DNA from: Perca fluviatilis
Taxonomy: Eukaryota; Chordata; Actinopteri; Perciformes; Percidae
Length of the DNA: 64,000 nucleotides
Assembly (NCBI RefSeq): GCF_010015445.1
Contig: NC_053121.1
Location: forward strand, 31,733,434 to 31,797,433
Reading direction: 5' to 3'
Shown: positions 45,581-56,600 of the stretch, piece by piece
How the letters are laid out: each line of letters opens with the position of its first letter
How positions within the stretch are numbered: the stretch's first letter is position 1
The notes under the pieces: model-generated
Databases searched by the model: none
Told to the model about the DNA's origin: nothing
The model's input: only the letters and a program-made list of their open reading frames with translations
Made by a program: the position numbers and the translations under genes

Positions 45581-46130
45581 TTACCAGACCTATCTCCACA
45601 GTGCTGCAGAGTAAGGTCTGGCCCTTCAACACATACACTCCTGGATGGGAGAAAAGAAAAAAAACGGTCTGGGATGTTTGTATTTCTTTAAACCAATCAC
45701 AATCGTCTTGGGCTGCGCTAAGCTCCGGTCGCAGCAATGATGGATCTGCAAAATGTTCTCGGGAAGGAACTGTTCACACAATACAGTAACGCTGGGAAAT
45801 TAGCTGGATACATGGTTAAACGTCATTTGCTCTTACCAGTGTATCGCCGTGTGTACTTTGTCCATAGCAATCTTCACCAATCGGTCCCAAAACCTGCCAG
45901 TAAAGAGAGTAGATGCCATAAACATGTTCTTGGTAAATGTTTACAATCATTCCCAAAAAGATCCATGTGGGCCTGCCTTGTTGCACGACCCACATTTTCT
46001 TCAAAACTTGCCATTTTCAGCGTGTAGCTTGCTAGCTCGAAGTTTGTTGTTGTTTCCCGAAACACAGAGTTTTGCAAGGCGAGAGACATCCGGCGGAAAA
46101 TCCGGTGGCGGGGGGGATTATCCAGACTAC
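45581..46130. mobile_element. Non-autonomous DNA-transposon-like fish repeat
   Basis: Begins with a palindrome CCAGACC...GGTCTGG (45584-45621) and ends near ATCCAGACTA (46127). The body (TCTTGGGCTGCGCTAAGCTC, CACCAATCGGTCCCAAAACC, CCCGAAACACAGAGTTTTGC) resembles a repeat that is abundant in percomorph genomes. The overlapping open frames of 60-99 codons on both strands belong to this repeat. Confidence 0.55.
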
Positions 46131-48677
46131 TGCTGCTGCCACTAATACCCCTGATCTAACTCTGTCAGCTGTCATGCATGTGTGTAATTATGATAGGTCG
46201 ATCACTGCAGATGCAAATTCCTGGTGAAATTCAAATATAAACTTTCCAAGGTGAACACTTTCTATTCATGTGATCAGACACATTATAGACTGGGGCTTTA
46301 ACCATTGGGTCTAAATAAAAAGAATATTATCTTTTTAGCTATTTCACATTGAGTTGAAATAAGATGGAATAAGGCGAAGACACTAAATCTACTGCCCTTT
46401 ATTTTGACCCTTATTCATAACTCGCTGGCCACATGTTATGAGGAGAACACAGAAGAGGTTTGCTTTGCAGGAACTGTATGTACAGTAAGCACATTTGTAA
46501 TCCTGTAAAAACACAACTCAGCCATGTGTTCAAAAATACTTTGTGAAATCCACAAGGGAAACACTCTGATTCTCAGTCATAAAAGGCGACCAGTCGACTG
46601 TGGTTTAGCGTTTAGCATGAGTTAGAAGGGCGGTAGCAGCAATCCTGTTTTGACAGTAAATGACGTGCCGTGAAACTACATTTAATGGCACAAGGTATAT
46701 TATAGCTACAACTCTGTTTTGTTTGGCGTTAGACTTTTGTTTTTCACTGACCGTGAGGGACAATTTCAGTAATATTCAGAGAGACACAACTTGTTTCATG
46801 TCTCAAACAGAAAAAATTCTGTTGACAGGGCTGTTTGTTAAGTGTGTGGTTGCTGATCTCGAGGCCAAAGAACCACTTTTGGTCGTTCCACTGAAATTTG
46901 TATAACTTACGCAGAACCACAACGTTTCTCTCTACATCGACACTGCTTTCTGGTCATACTGTATCCATTGTGCAGTTTCAGTGTGCTGAGATTTTCTAAT
47001 AATAGAATATAAACTACTTGGCAATGAAAGATTCCACCTCCTTTGAAAAGGGGCTGGGCTTTGCAAAAGGGAATTCTATGTTTCATTTTGAAGTTATTGG
47101 TCCAGTTCCAAGACCATCTAGCCTCCAATGATCAAAGGTTGAGTCAGAGAAAAGCCTAGCGGGAGGCTTATGCAAAATGTCGTCTCCTTATTGCGAATCG
47201 GCCGACACGTTGGAAACCTTCGGCGCTCGTTTAAATGTCAATATACCCAGATGCAGTTTGGCTGTGCTTGGTCAAGTTTGAAGTATGTGGTTAGAAAAAA
47301 AAGAAAAGCTTCTTGCTCGCATAAATAGAACTTGGAGGGTTTCGAATGTCGCATTGATTAAATTCCTCGGCCAAGGCTGATTTTTAACTCCCAGTCCTTC
47401 ACAACACTTATTATCTGTAGACACTGATGCACAATACAACACTTGCAATTGGCCATTCATATGGGAGAAACAGTGCCCTGAAAGTATTTATTTTTTAGCA
47501 ATGTTAATCGTTTTAAATAGTCACCTTGTTACTAGAACACATGTAATACATATTCTTGTCTGTGATGGCTGCTTGTTGCAGGGAACTCGTTTTATCCCCT
47601 CTAAATAATACAATCATTCTTACACAGAGGAGATAATAAGCAGTTGAAAGAGATGACAAGATGAACGGACATAAAACATTTCTTGAAATCCTGTCCCCCC
47701 CCACCCCCCTCCCCACCAGACAAGCAGGATTTTCAGCAATGATCCATTATGTTAATGGAGAATTACTGGGTCACACATCAAGCACTATGTTTCCACCTTT
47801 AAAAGCAGGCCAGACGTCCAAAATCCCATGACGGAACGGGGGGACTTCTGGGTCTGTTGGAGGTAACTACTGGAGTGGAGGGGGGCCGATAGCATCGCTA
47901 GGAATTTAAACAAAAGTATTTTTTTCTCCCTCAAAGCCGCCATCTTTCAGTCTGACGGTTACTGTAAACATCATTCCAGAACACTGCATTATAAGACATG
48001 CTACTCCACATTCCTTTAGCACTTTTAAAAGATGGAAAAATGTCTAAAATATTGCATGTTTACTGGTCTGGAGAACGGAGCATTTACATCAAAGGAAGTT
48101 GTGTTTTAAGTACTCAAAAGGTTAGCAAAGGTACATCTCCGATCATCTTCTTGAATCTCAACAAATAATTTTTTTGCCACTCACCACAGCTGAGTTGGGT
48201 TTATGATGCAACCTTTAATCCAATTCCATTAATACATGTGTATCTTACTTTTTGACACTGAAAAAAAGAACACATACAAAGATAAAATGTGACTTTCTTT
48301 GCCAAAATTACTCATTATAATTATGTTATAATATCGATGTTTAAAAAAAGCACCAACCCTGAACTCTTATTGCCCTTCGCAGTGCTATAAAAAGCCTTCA
48401 GGGATGTTGCAATAGGCCTTTCTCAATTTAAAAACCAATGACCTTAAAAGCAGTCCTCACACTTTGAGTTTGTATATAAAAATGCATACCTTGGCAGTAT
48501 GCAGAGAAGGGAATGTACAATTGCTACCTGCAGCATTTCTCTTTTAGGCAGCATAATATTCAACGTGCACATCATAAAATTTCAGTCTAAACCAGGACAT
48601 AAATGCGCTTTTACCATCCTCTACAGTGCAATAAAGACATAAAATAGTTTTTTCTTTTTTTTAAATATATTCGTCAT
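46131..48677. other. Intergenic DNA, downstream flank of fgf24
   Basis: 47100-47460 is less AT-rich than its flanks and holds a TCF/LEF-type site and an octamer-like site. A C-rich tract lies at 47694-47714. No gene was recognised. Confidence 0.4.
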
Positions 48678-48717
48678 TTTATTAACAGAGGCCAAATAAA
48701 ACTCATCACATTTTATT
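48678..48717 (-). terminator. fgf24: Candidate fgf24 polyadenylation signals
   Basis: Two AATAAA hexamers on the minus strand (TTTATT on the plus strand at 48678-48683 and 48712-48717), about 1.65 kb after the fgf24 stop, near where the sequence turns A/T-rich. Motif evidence only; earlier or later sites are possible. Confidence 0.35.
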
Positions 48718-49691
48718 TACAAAGGGAGGCAATAAATATCTTAATAATAGTCATAAAATTATTTTTGCTTACATTTGTTTAAAAAAAAAAAATCATAAAT
48801 GTGTCATGTTGTTAGTAGCAACTCATACAAAAACCTGCCAGCAGACAGGTAAATACATACTACTGGTGAAACGAGGCTGGAGTTTGTCATCAGTGAGAGA
48901 AGGAATGATAGAAGCACAAAGTTTTTCCCTTTAAGTTACAAAACTCTACCACATGTCGCTGAAAACGTTCCCATAATCCTGGATGAGCTGGTCAACTCGG
49001 TTTTCTGAGGAGAAGTCTTAAATTGTCAAATGTGGATTAAGGAAGTGATCAGGGGTGGTCAGAGCTACAGTTTCCCCTGTCTGTGGATCACAGGTGTGAC
49101 AAAACAAGCACAGGGATAAGCTTTCCCAAAGACATCCAGCGGGTGTGAAAGGAGCAAAGACGAGCTCACAGTCAAAAGATGATTTTGGACGAGAGAAAAA
49201 AAAAAAAACGGCGTCTACTGAAAGGTTCTTGAGATTAACTGAACACAGACAGTCATACTAGGTAAAGATAAACAAAAAGAACAAGGAGGTAGAGGAAGTC
49301 TTCATCACCAGGCCCAAAATATGAGCTAGCTCACACTCAAAGAATCAAGGCATCTTCTTCTGGAACAACTTAACACACGTGAGGAAGAGCTGTTCAAAAG
49401 TGAATTACAAGGGGAGACAAGAGGGATTAACATCCGTCTCCCAAATGTGATGAAGTTGGAAGACTTTGTGGAATTATGAATCACATCGTATTTTTTTGTT
49501 TGTATTGTTTTCGTTTTAGGTTGTTTAAACAAGACTAAAGCCACGGCTGTTGCCCGACTAGTCAAAGCATGTCGTGTTTTAGCTGAATCACAGGCTGCAT
49601 GGAAATGTCAAGGAAATCACACACAGCACTCGGAGGGTTCAGCGCATTCCAGGAGCCACGAGTGGAGCTGAGGTTGAGAGACATATGGAAA

Positions 49692-49694
49692 GAA

Positions 49695-49737
<43 letters not shown>
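49692..49737. repeat. A-run and (GA)n microsatellite
   Basis: A12 followed by about 17 GA units. It explains the ERERER and SLSLSL frames here. Confidence 0.95.
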
Positions 49738-49738
<1 letters not shown>

Positions 49739-50232
49739 TCCTGTAAAATATTGCACTCAAAGCTACAGTTATCCCGGCAGCACAGTGTCACCTGCGACTT
49801 GCCACCTCTCTCCGTTTCATCTCCATGGTGTCTGATTCCAGTGGAAAGTATGGGATCCGCGTTGTCAGGGGCAACACAAACAAAAACCGACAGGTATTCC
49901 AATAAATCTCTAGTTGGCTGATTTTTATAACGTTGCGTCAGCTCGTGCTTCAGCCCCCATTGTCAAAAAAAAAAAATATTAAAAAGTACGTCTTCAGCTT
50001 GCAGTTCAAACGTAGCTGAGGACGCCGGCGACAGGAGTTCTCTCAGAGGTCCTTTAGTTTATCCAGTATAAATAACACGACAGACACGTTAGCACAATGA
50101 CATCAACCCAGAAGAATCCAAGAGTTAGGAAATAGTCAGTCATCCTGAAATACAAAAATAGAACATCTTTGACTTGTTTTTTTTGTTCTTTTTGTCTGTC
50201 TTTCTTTTACAGAAGTGAAGTCTTTAAGGTGA

Positions 50233-50251
50233 TTTTTTTTTTTTTTTTTTT
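50233..50251. repeat. T19 homopolymer in fgf24 3' UTR
   Basis: Reads as an A-run in the fgf24 transcript, so oligo(dT) could prime internally and give false 3' ends here. Confidence 0.9.
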
Positions 50252-50290
50252 AAGACAAGAAGCTTGAGTTTTTAAGTTACAGTTTTGTTT

Positions 50291-50329
50291 CCCCCTCCCA
50301 CCCCCACCCCCCCACCAACCCCCACCCCC
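50291..50329 (-). promoter_or_regulatory. fgf24: G-rich tract in fgf24 3' UTR, potential G-quadruplex
   Basis: On the minus (mRNA) strand there are six G-runs of 3-7 bases separated by 1-5 nt, starting 32 nt after the stop codon. This meets the usual four-tract quadruplex pattern; function is inferred. Confidence 0.5.
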
Positions 50330-50360
50330 GAGGAAAATTAGTGCTGTCACATTGGTCCCA

Positions 50361-50639
50361 TCAGTTCCTCTTGGGGTTGGGTTTTAATCGCCGAGCCCTT
50401 CGTGTCCGCTTAGTGACTGTGGTGAAACGAAACTCCTCCAGCGGGTCCGGCCTGCCCTTCGGCTGGCGCTTCATGAAGTGGACTTCCTGTTGCCTCTGCG
50501 TGGTCCGCGAGCCTTTCTTGGGCCGCCCCTTCCTGTTGAAGCCGAGGTACCATCCTTTGTACTTGGCCGACACGAGAGCTGTGTAGTTGTTCTCCAGGAA
50601 TTCCTCGACAAAGACGCACTCCTGCTTCCTTCCGTCGGG
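50361..50639 (-). CDS. fgf24: fgf24 exon 5, residues 119-210 and stop
   Basis: Acceptor ..ttctttcag. Starts PDGRKQECVFVEEFLENNYT and runs through GRPKKGSRTTQRQQEVHFMK to the basic C-terminus and TGA. 279 nt. Covers the heparin-binding part of the core. Confidence 0.96.
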   Translation of the reverse strand, partial: PDGRKQECVFVEEFLENNYTALVSAKYKGWYLGFNRKGRPKKGSRTTQRQQEVHFMKRQPKGRPDPLEEFRFTTVTKRTRRARRLKPNPKRN

Positions 50640-53600
50640 CTGAAAGAAGGGAAAAGGGACATTAATGAAATATTGACATGGCGGCATGAGCTGTTTTTCA
50701 ACTAACATTGTGGATTTGCATCAGTGTGTTTGGGATCAGCATGGTTGTTCTCTTCTGTTGGTGTTTTGTATTTTCCAGTTTGGTGTGAACTAAAATGGAA
50801 GGAGTCTCTTTCTGTCTGTATGTCTTTCCTACGATTTTCTTAACAATCGTTTATCCGATCAACTTCACACTTTGCAGGTGTATTGCTAAGGATCCAAGGA
50901 AGTGCAGTGTTATTATTATATTAGTAGTGCGTTATGTACACACTGTGTACTGTATTGAGTGGGGACCCCTACTAACTGGTACACCGCCGAACGGCATGCT
51001 GGGTACAGGTCACCCTTCGTGTCTCGCTACAGTCCAGCACATTCAGAAACAGATGAAGAAAGAGAGATGTATTCAGCGATGTAACTTTCGGAATGAACGC
51101 TTTTGTTTTAATAGCGTAGTCTAAAAACCTGGCTATGTGTTGAGAACATTAATTTTCTTCACTGTGATTATGAGGCAAAGATCTAATTTTCACAAGTTTA
51201 CATTTGTTTACACTCTACTGCACTATTGTAACACAACTACTTCCTGTCTAGTTGTGCCTTTTCATTCTTTTAAACATACCACACATACATTACAGTAGTT
51301 GTAGTGGTTGGAAAGAAATAGTTTGACATTGTGGGTAATAGGTCTTGCTAGGTTAGAGAAACTCCATATCAATTCCATGTCTGAGACGGTTAGCTTAGCA
51401 TTAAGACTGGCTGTGTAGTTTCCTAATTAACAAACGGGTAAAAGAGTGCTACCAATGTTCTCATCTAACTCTCGGCAAGAAAGTGAATTTCCCAAAATTT
51501 CAATCATTCCTTTAAGATATTGAGCTATATATTCATGAAAATGAATAAGATTTGGTTTCATATTTTTTTCAAAAACATGCTGGTGTGGAGTCAAAGTGAT
51601 TTAAATAAACACACGTTAAATACTGATTGAAATCTAGAGAATACTGCTCTGTATATGGTCACAGCATTCTATTTGCAATCAAAGCCCTTAGATGTGCAAT
51701 TCTACAACAGACTTTTTCTTCGGAAGAAAGTAGTTCCACTGAAATCTGTTCACAGGCCAGTGGATTATCCGATGTAACAGGAAAACACAGTGCTGCTGAA
51801 CTTTGAAAATAGGGTGGCAGTAAATATCTCAAGAGACATTTTTCAAAAGCTAGGCCCATTAATTCAACTATCTGCATGTCTTCATAGCAATAGGGGTCAG
51901 AATTTTTATTTTATTTATTATTATTTTTTATAATTTGTGTGATAAGGAACTTCGAAAATCTTGATGCCACCACTGGGGAGTTTGATTGAATTCGTCCGAA
52001 GTTGCTGTACGACTTATTTCTATTATTAAGCAAGCTGAAAGCCGCCAGCAATCAATAATTGAAATGTCATTTTATCCGATTGTTAAAATAATCCTTTGGT
52101 GGTTTAAAGAGGAAGTCAAAGAACATGTTTTAAACAAATGAGGCCCCAGCAACTAAAACTAAAAAATGCATGTTTCTAACAGATGACCATGATGAGAGAG
52201 TGAAAACGTCTGTGAATTTCTGCAGCCCCACAGATGCTGACAGCATGAGTTATTAATGCGACAAAATCACACGTGTGCCTCTACAGTGTACGTTTTCAAA
52301 TAATAACTTCTTTTCCATATTGCAGCGGTCGTCCGCAGAGTCACATGCAGTCATCCCCCGCCAGTGTGGCCACCTGGTGTGACTAAGTGATATAATTGCA
52401 ATGGCATTCCTCCTAAGTGACCATTAGTCTCTCAATGCATTGTGGTGATTGCAGTCCGTAATTGACTGATCGAGTGTCAAAGGAGTAGGCAGATTACGTA
52501 ATGGAAGAAGGGCTGTGAGTTATCAAAGGGGTTTTGTTAGGGTGTACAAAAACAGCAGGAGAAAGCAGATCTGAGGCTGCGTTCAATTGAGCCTGGATTA
52601 AGAACTCCATTCGAAATATTTGTTTTGATATTAGAACGTGCCGATTTAATCTGGTCAGTGAAAAAAATATTGAGCTTCTACTGAAGGATCAGTCATTTTC
52701 CTTTTTTATATATATATATATATATATAATATTCCCAAAATGAAAACCAAAAAGGTACTCACCCTTCCGACTATTTTGCCCTTTTCGTTCATGCAAATGT
52801 AATGTTCGCTCTCTTTTCCTTTTATTCGAATGTGGCTCCCGAAGGTTTCTGTCTCGACGACAAGAAGAGCTGGAAAAGAAAAGAAAAAGAAGATTCTGTT
52901 AAGGGTCAGTAAACGTCTTTCCACTCACATACGCCCTTAAAGATTCCCATACATTTGAACAAATGTCACTTATGGTCAACAGTGTCTGGGCTCCTGTACT
53001 TTTTTTCAAAACTCAATTCACAAATTTAAGACATAAAAATGATCTTATTAAATTTCCAGTCCTCCATAAAGAAAACTTAGATATCTAGCCTACAATGTGC
53101 ATGAGAAAAATTGTTTACAGTATATTGGGGTTATTAAATTGACGTTTCATGAATACATTTTTCATCATATATACCACCACAAAGCAGTCAACCACCATTA
53201 TTAGTTGTACCAGAGATTACATTATCTTTAATCAAATCAAGGATTGTAGGAAATAATTGATCTTAATAGCTGAAAACCGCAAACCAACAAAATTCTGTAA
53301 ATTTGTGATTTTGGGCAGTATGTGTGTCGGATCAATTTATACTTGACACACACTGCAAACATTGCATGAGCATCATTATTTCTGTCAATGTGGAAAAAAT
53401 ATGGGTTTTTTTGGACAAAGAATTTAAAAGAAAGAGATGAGTTATGGGTCTCCAGAGCAAATACTTCTTATAAAAAGGTATATTAAGTGTATAACTTTCT
53501 TTACACAATACCATATACACCAAAGCAACAATGCCACCGCCACTTTAGCCTGACACAGCAGTAATCCACTCTCGAGACGCATCCCGGCGGCTCTTTTATC

Positions 53601-56600
53601 CCCTCCCCCCCCCTCTCTCTCAAATGTTAACCCCTGCGAGGTCACCTTTGTCTCTGCTCGCCCCTCGACCAGCAAAGAGATCTGCCAAACATTTGTGGAG
53701 CGGTTATGTGCCCCTCAGGATTAGGTTTCAAGTTCCCTTTAGTCTGTGCTCACTCAATCAAAAAGTTAAGATGATCCATTTGTTTAACACACAGAGCCAT
53801 TCAGTAGCGCTAAAGGGAGCAGAGGAAGAATAGGCGAAGGGGATGGGACGGGCTCGAGGGCAGAAGTAACTCCCCTTCTCGTCCTCCCCCTCACCCTAAA
53901 ATCCAACATTGGGAGGAAAGTGGGAAGAAGCAAACTTGTCTCAAAGGTGAAACTTTAAAGTTATTCCTTCTCTTGGTTTGAGAGATGTGTGTTTGTATGT
54001 CTTATTTGGGAGCTAAAGAATATTTCATTACAAAAAAAAATTTTATCGCTGGAATGATCAATCTGGATCTTTTTGGGGTCCTTGAGAATGAAAATAAATG
54101 CTGGTTTGTACATGTAGTGGATGATGTTTAAAAAGATATTTCAGCTCTGCAAGTCAAATCAGGAGTCAACGCTTTGGCGTCTAACTCTTAGCTGGTTTTG
54201 CATGGAGACCCAAAATTCAACCTCAGCTATGAAGCCTTGACCCAGAACATCAGATAAAACAATATTTTCCTCCCTACAGTAAGTTATCTTTGTCTGTGAC
54301 CCCTGATGGCAAAGTAACAAAAATGGAGTAATTATATTTAGTGGAACAGCATCCACAAGGAAATATCTTTGAGTCAGTGAGTGGTCACTGTGATGTTGTG
54401 TGTATTAACTCTGGATATTTCTTTAAACAATTCTCAGGCTCAAGACTCCATTGGCAGCCATAGCTTCCATATAAAGCGCAAAAATGAAAAATCGGACAGA
54501 AATTCTTGAATATCGTATCAGTGTTTTAACATTAAAGCCCACTTTCAGTGATTTCTTAACCAGTGCAATGTTTTCTTCCTTGGTGCAATAAACAATAAGG
54601 GGCCACAGGCATTTTTTTGACCTCAGCATGGGGTCACCTGTCAGAAAAGCTGAAAACTCCTGGTTTATTTCCCACATTGCAGCATGTATCAGTTTAAAAG
54701 CCTTTGCAGTGACCCACCAACAGGCATCATTTATGACAAACTGTTCTGGAAAAGGATTGTTCTAGTCTCTTAAAAGTAATGAATATGCTACACTAATACC
54801 TAAGAAGAATGATTACACCCGCACTTTGCCTGCTCTGATACAGACTTAGCGGTCATAAAGCTCTACATCAAAGCAATATATTTCTTCGGTGGTGGTTTGT
54901 GGCCCTCTGCAGTCACTGAGAGTGGATCAGAGCAAGGAGAGTATCTTCCTGAGCATTATTAGTGAGTGCAAAGGAGTTCACAGGTGCCAGGTACTGCAGC
55001 TGGATGGGGAGGAGGAGGAAGAGGAGGAGGTGGGGGACAGGAGAAGGGGGAGGAAGAGGGGCGGAGGGTAGAATAGAATTGGCAAGGCCTCATGGGAAAA
55101 TTTGGATCTGCTTCCACTCAAGCTCTAACAAGCAGTGAGGAAACTTTGCCTCGGCGCATCTGTGACTGAACACACTCACTCTGAGGCATTCAAGACCAGC
55201 AATTTTGGAGCTGTGAGTCAGCTGTTATGAGCAAAATATCTGCAGGAAAGCACAAAACAAGTCCTGTTGCCTTATGTTTGTGCCGCTGCATCAAAGAGCG
55301 CTTCACTGACCATCAATTTACACATCCGCTGCATTTGTTTTGATTCGACATTGTAATCAAGTCCACACAGAAAGCAAAGAGGATATATATATATATAAGG
55401 TTGATAAGATCATATATGAATGTAAAGCTAAATCCGTCAAATGCCTTTTGTCATCTTTTGCACTGCTGGAGTGCTAGCCCATATCCAACATTTATTGTGA
55501 CAATGACCATTGCAAACCACTCTGTTGTTAGGAAAGACTCTACATTTAGTATGAATTTTCTCTTGCCCTTTCAAGTTCAAGGAAAATACAGTTTTAAGAT
55601 TTTCCCAATTTGCATTCCCCAACATGGACAGTCACAATCCCATTCCTCATGAACATTTTCTGATAAATTAAGAGACAATAAAGTCAAATAATGCCACATG
55701 ATTGCATCCTACATGACCTTAACAGCTCACAACCTAATACTTAAAAACCAAAAGTAAAGAATATTTTGCAGAATGGCAAACAAGTACCACAAAGACTTGC
55801 TCTGGATACCCAAATGTTGCAGTAAACATCCATTGAAAGGTCTGGTTTCCAGCCAACCAAACCAGTAGTTGGTGGCTTACGAAAGTCACCATCGAACTTG
55901 GCCAAGCCAAACACAGAGCATAGGAAATAATCTCCAAGCAATGGGTAGTAAACAGACAAAGCTGCAGGAGGAGTGATAAAAAAAAACATCAAGAAGCACC
56001 AACATCTGGCTGGTAGGTGGTGTTGATTTCTCATCCTGTTCAAACAAACTAGCTAACGTGTCAGGTGAGATGCACAGGAGTTCTCCCATACCATACTTGC
56101 CCCCATCATCTCCGTTGGCGTTGACTTTCTTCCCCAAGATCTGGACGTGTTTCCCTGTAGTTCTGCTGTAGAGCTGATAGATCCGGACCTGCTTACGGCT
56201 CAGGTCGTCCGGGTTCCTTGTGTGGTTCTCGATGTAAAATCTGAAATCGGCAGAGGTCTGCTGGGATTCCTGCACAGAGGTGTGAGACAGGACGAAACAG
56301 AGAGAGAGAGCGAGAGAGAGAGAAAGAGAGAGAGAGAGACAGAAGATGAAGAAACAAAAAGAGGGAAAGACAGACAGTGAGAGAGCATCACAGCACAGGT
56401 GTTGATAGTAATGTGTGCTGTTGGTTTTATGGGCCTTGTGTCAAAAATGTTTTGCTTCAGGGGCTTAAAACTGAGACACCAACCGGGAAATTGTGGCTGC
56501 GGCATTTTAGTGTTTCTCTTCTCGCTTTCAACTGGCACAGTTTATATGCATTGCATTTACAAGCTGATAACTATGCTACAAGATGTGGTAATGAAGTCAC

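Larger units (their letters stand above)
48718..50360 (-). other. fgf24: Probable fgf24 3' UTR
   Basis: Lies between the fgf24 stop and the candidate poly(A) signals, with no splice-consistent coding sequence. It includes a (GA)n tract at 49703-49737 (CT-rich in the mRNA), a T19 run at 50233-50251 (A-rich in the mRNA) and a C-rich tract at 50291-50329 (G-rich in the mRNA). Extent is inferred. Confidence 0.4.

Noticed and set aside
45438..46145. Overlapping 62-99-codon frames on both strands
   Set aside because: They lie in the interspersed repeat 45581-46130, whose body resembles an abundant fish repeat, not a protein.
49562..49902. Ser-Leu-repeat minus-strand frames downstream of fgf24
   Set aside because: They are in the presumed fgf24 3' UTR and read through a (GA)n tract.
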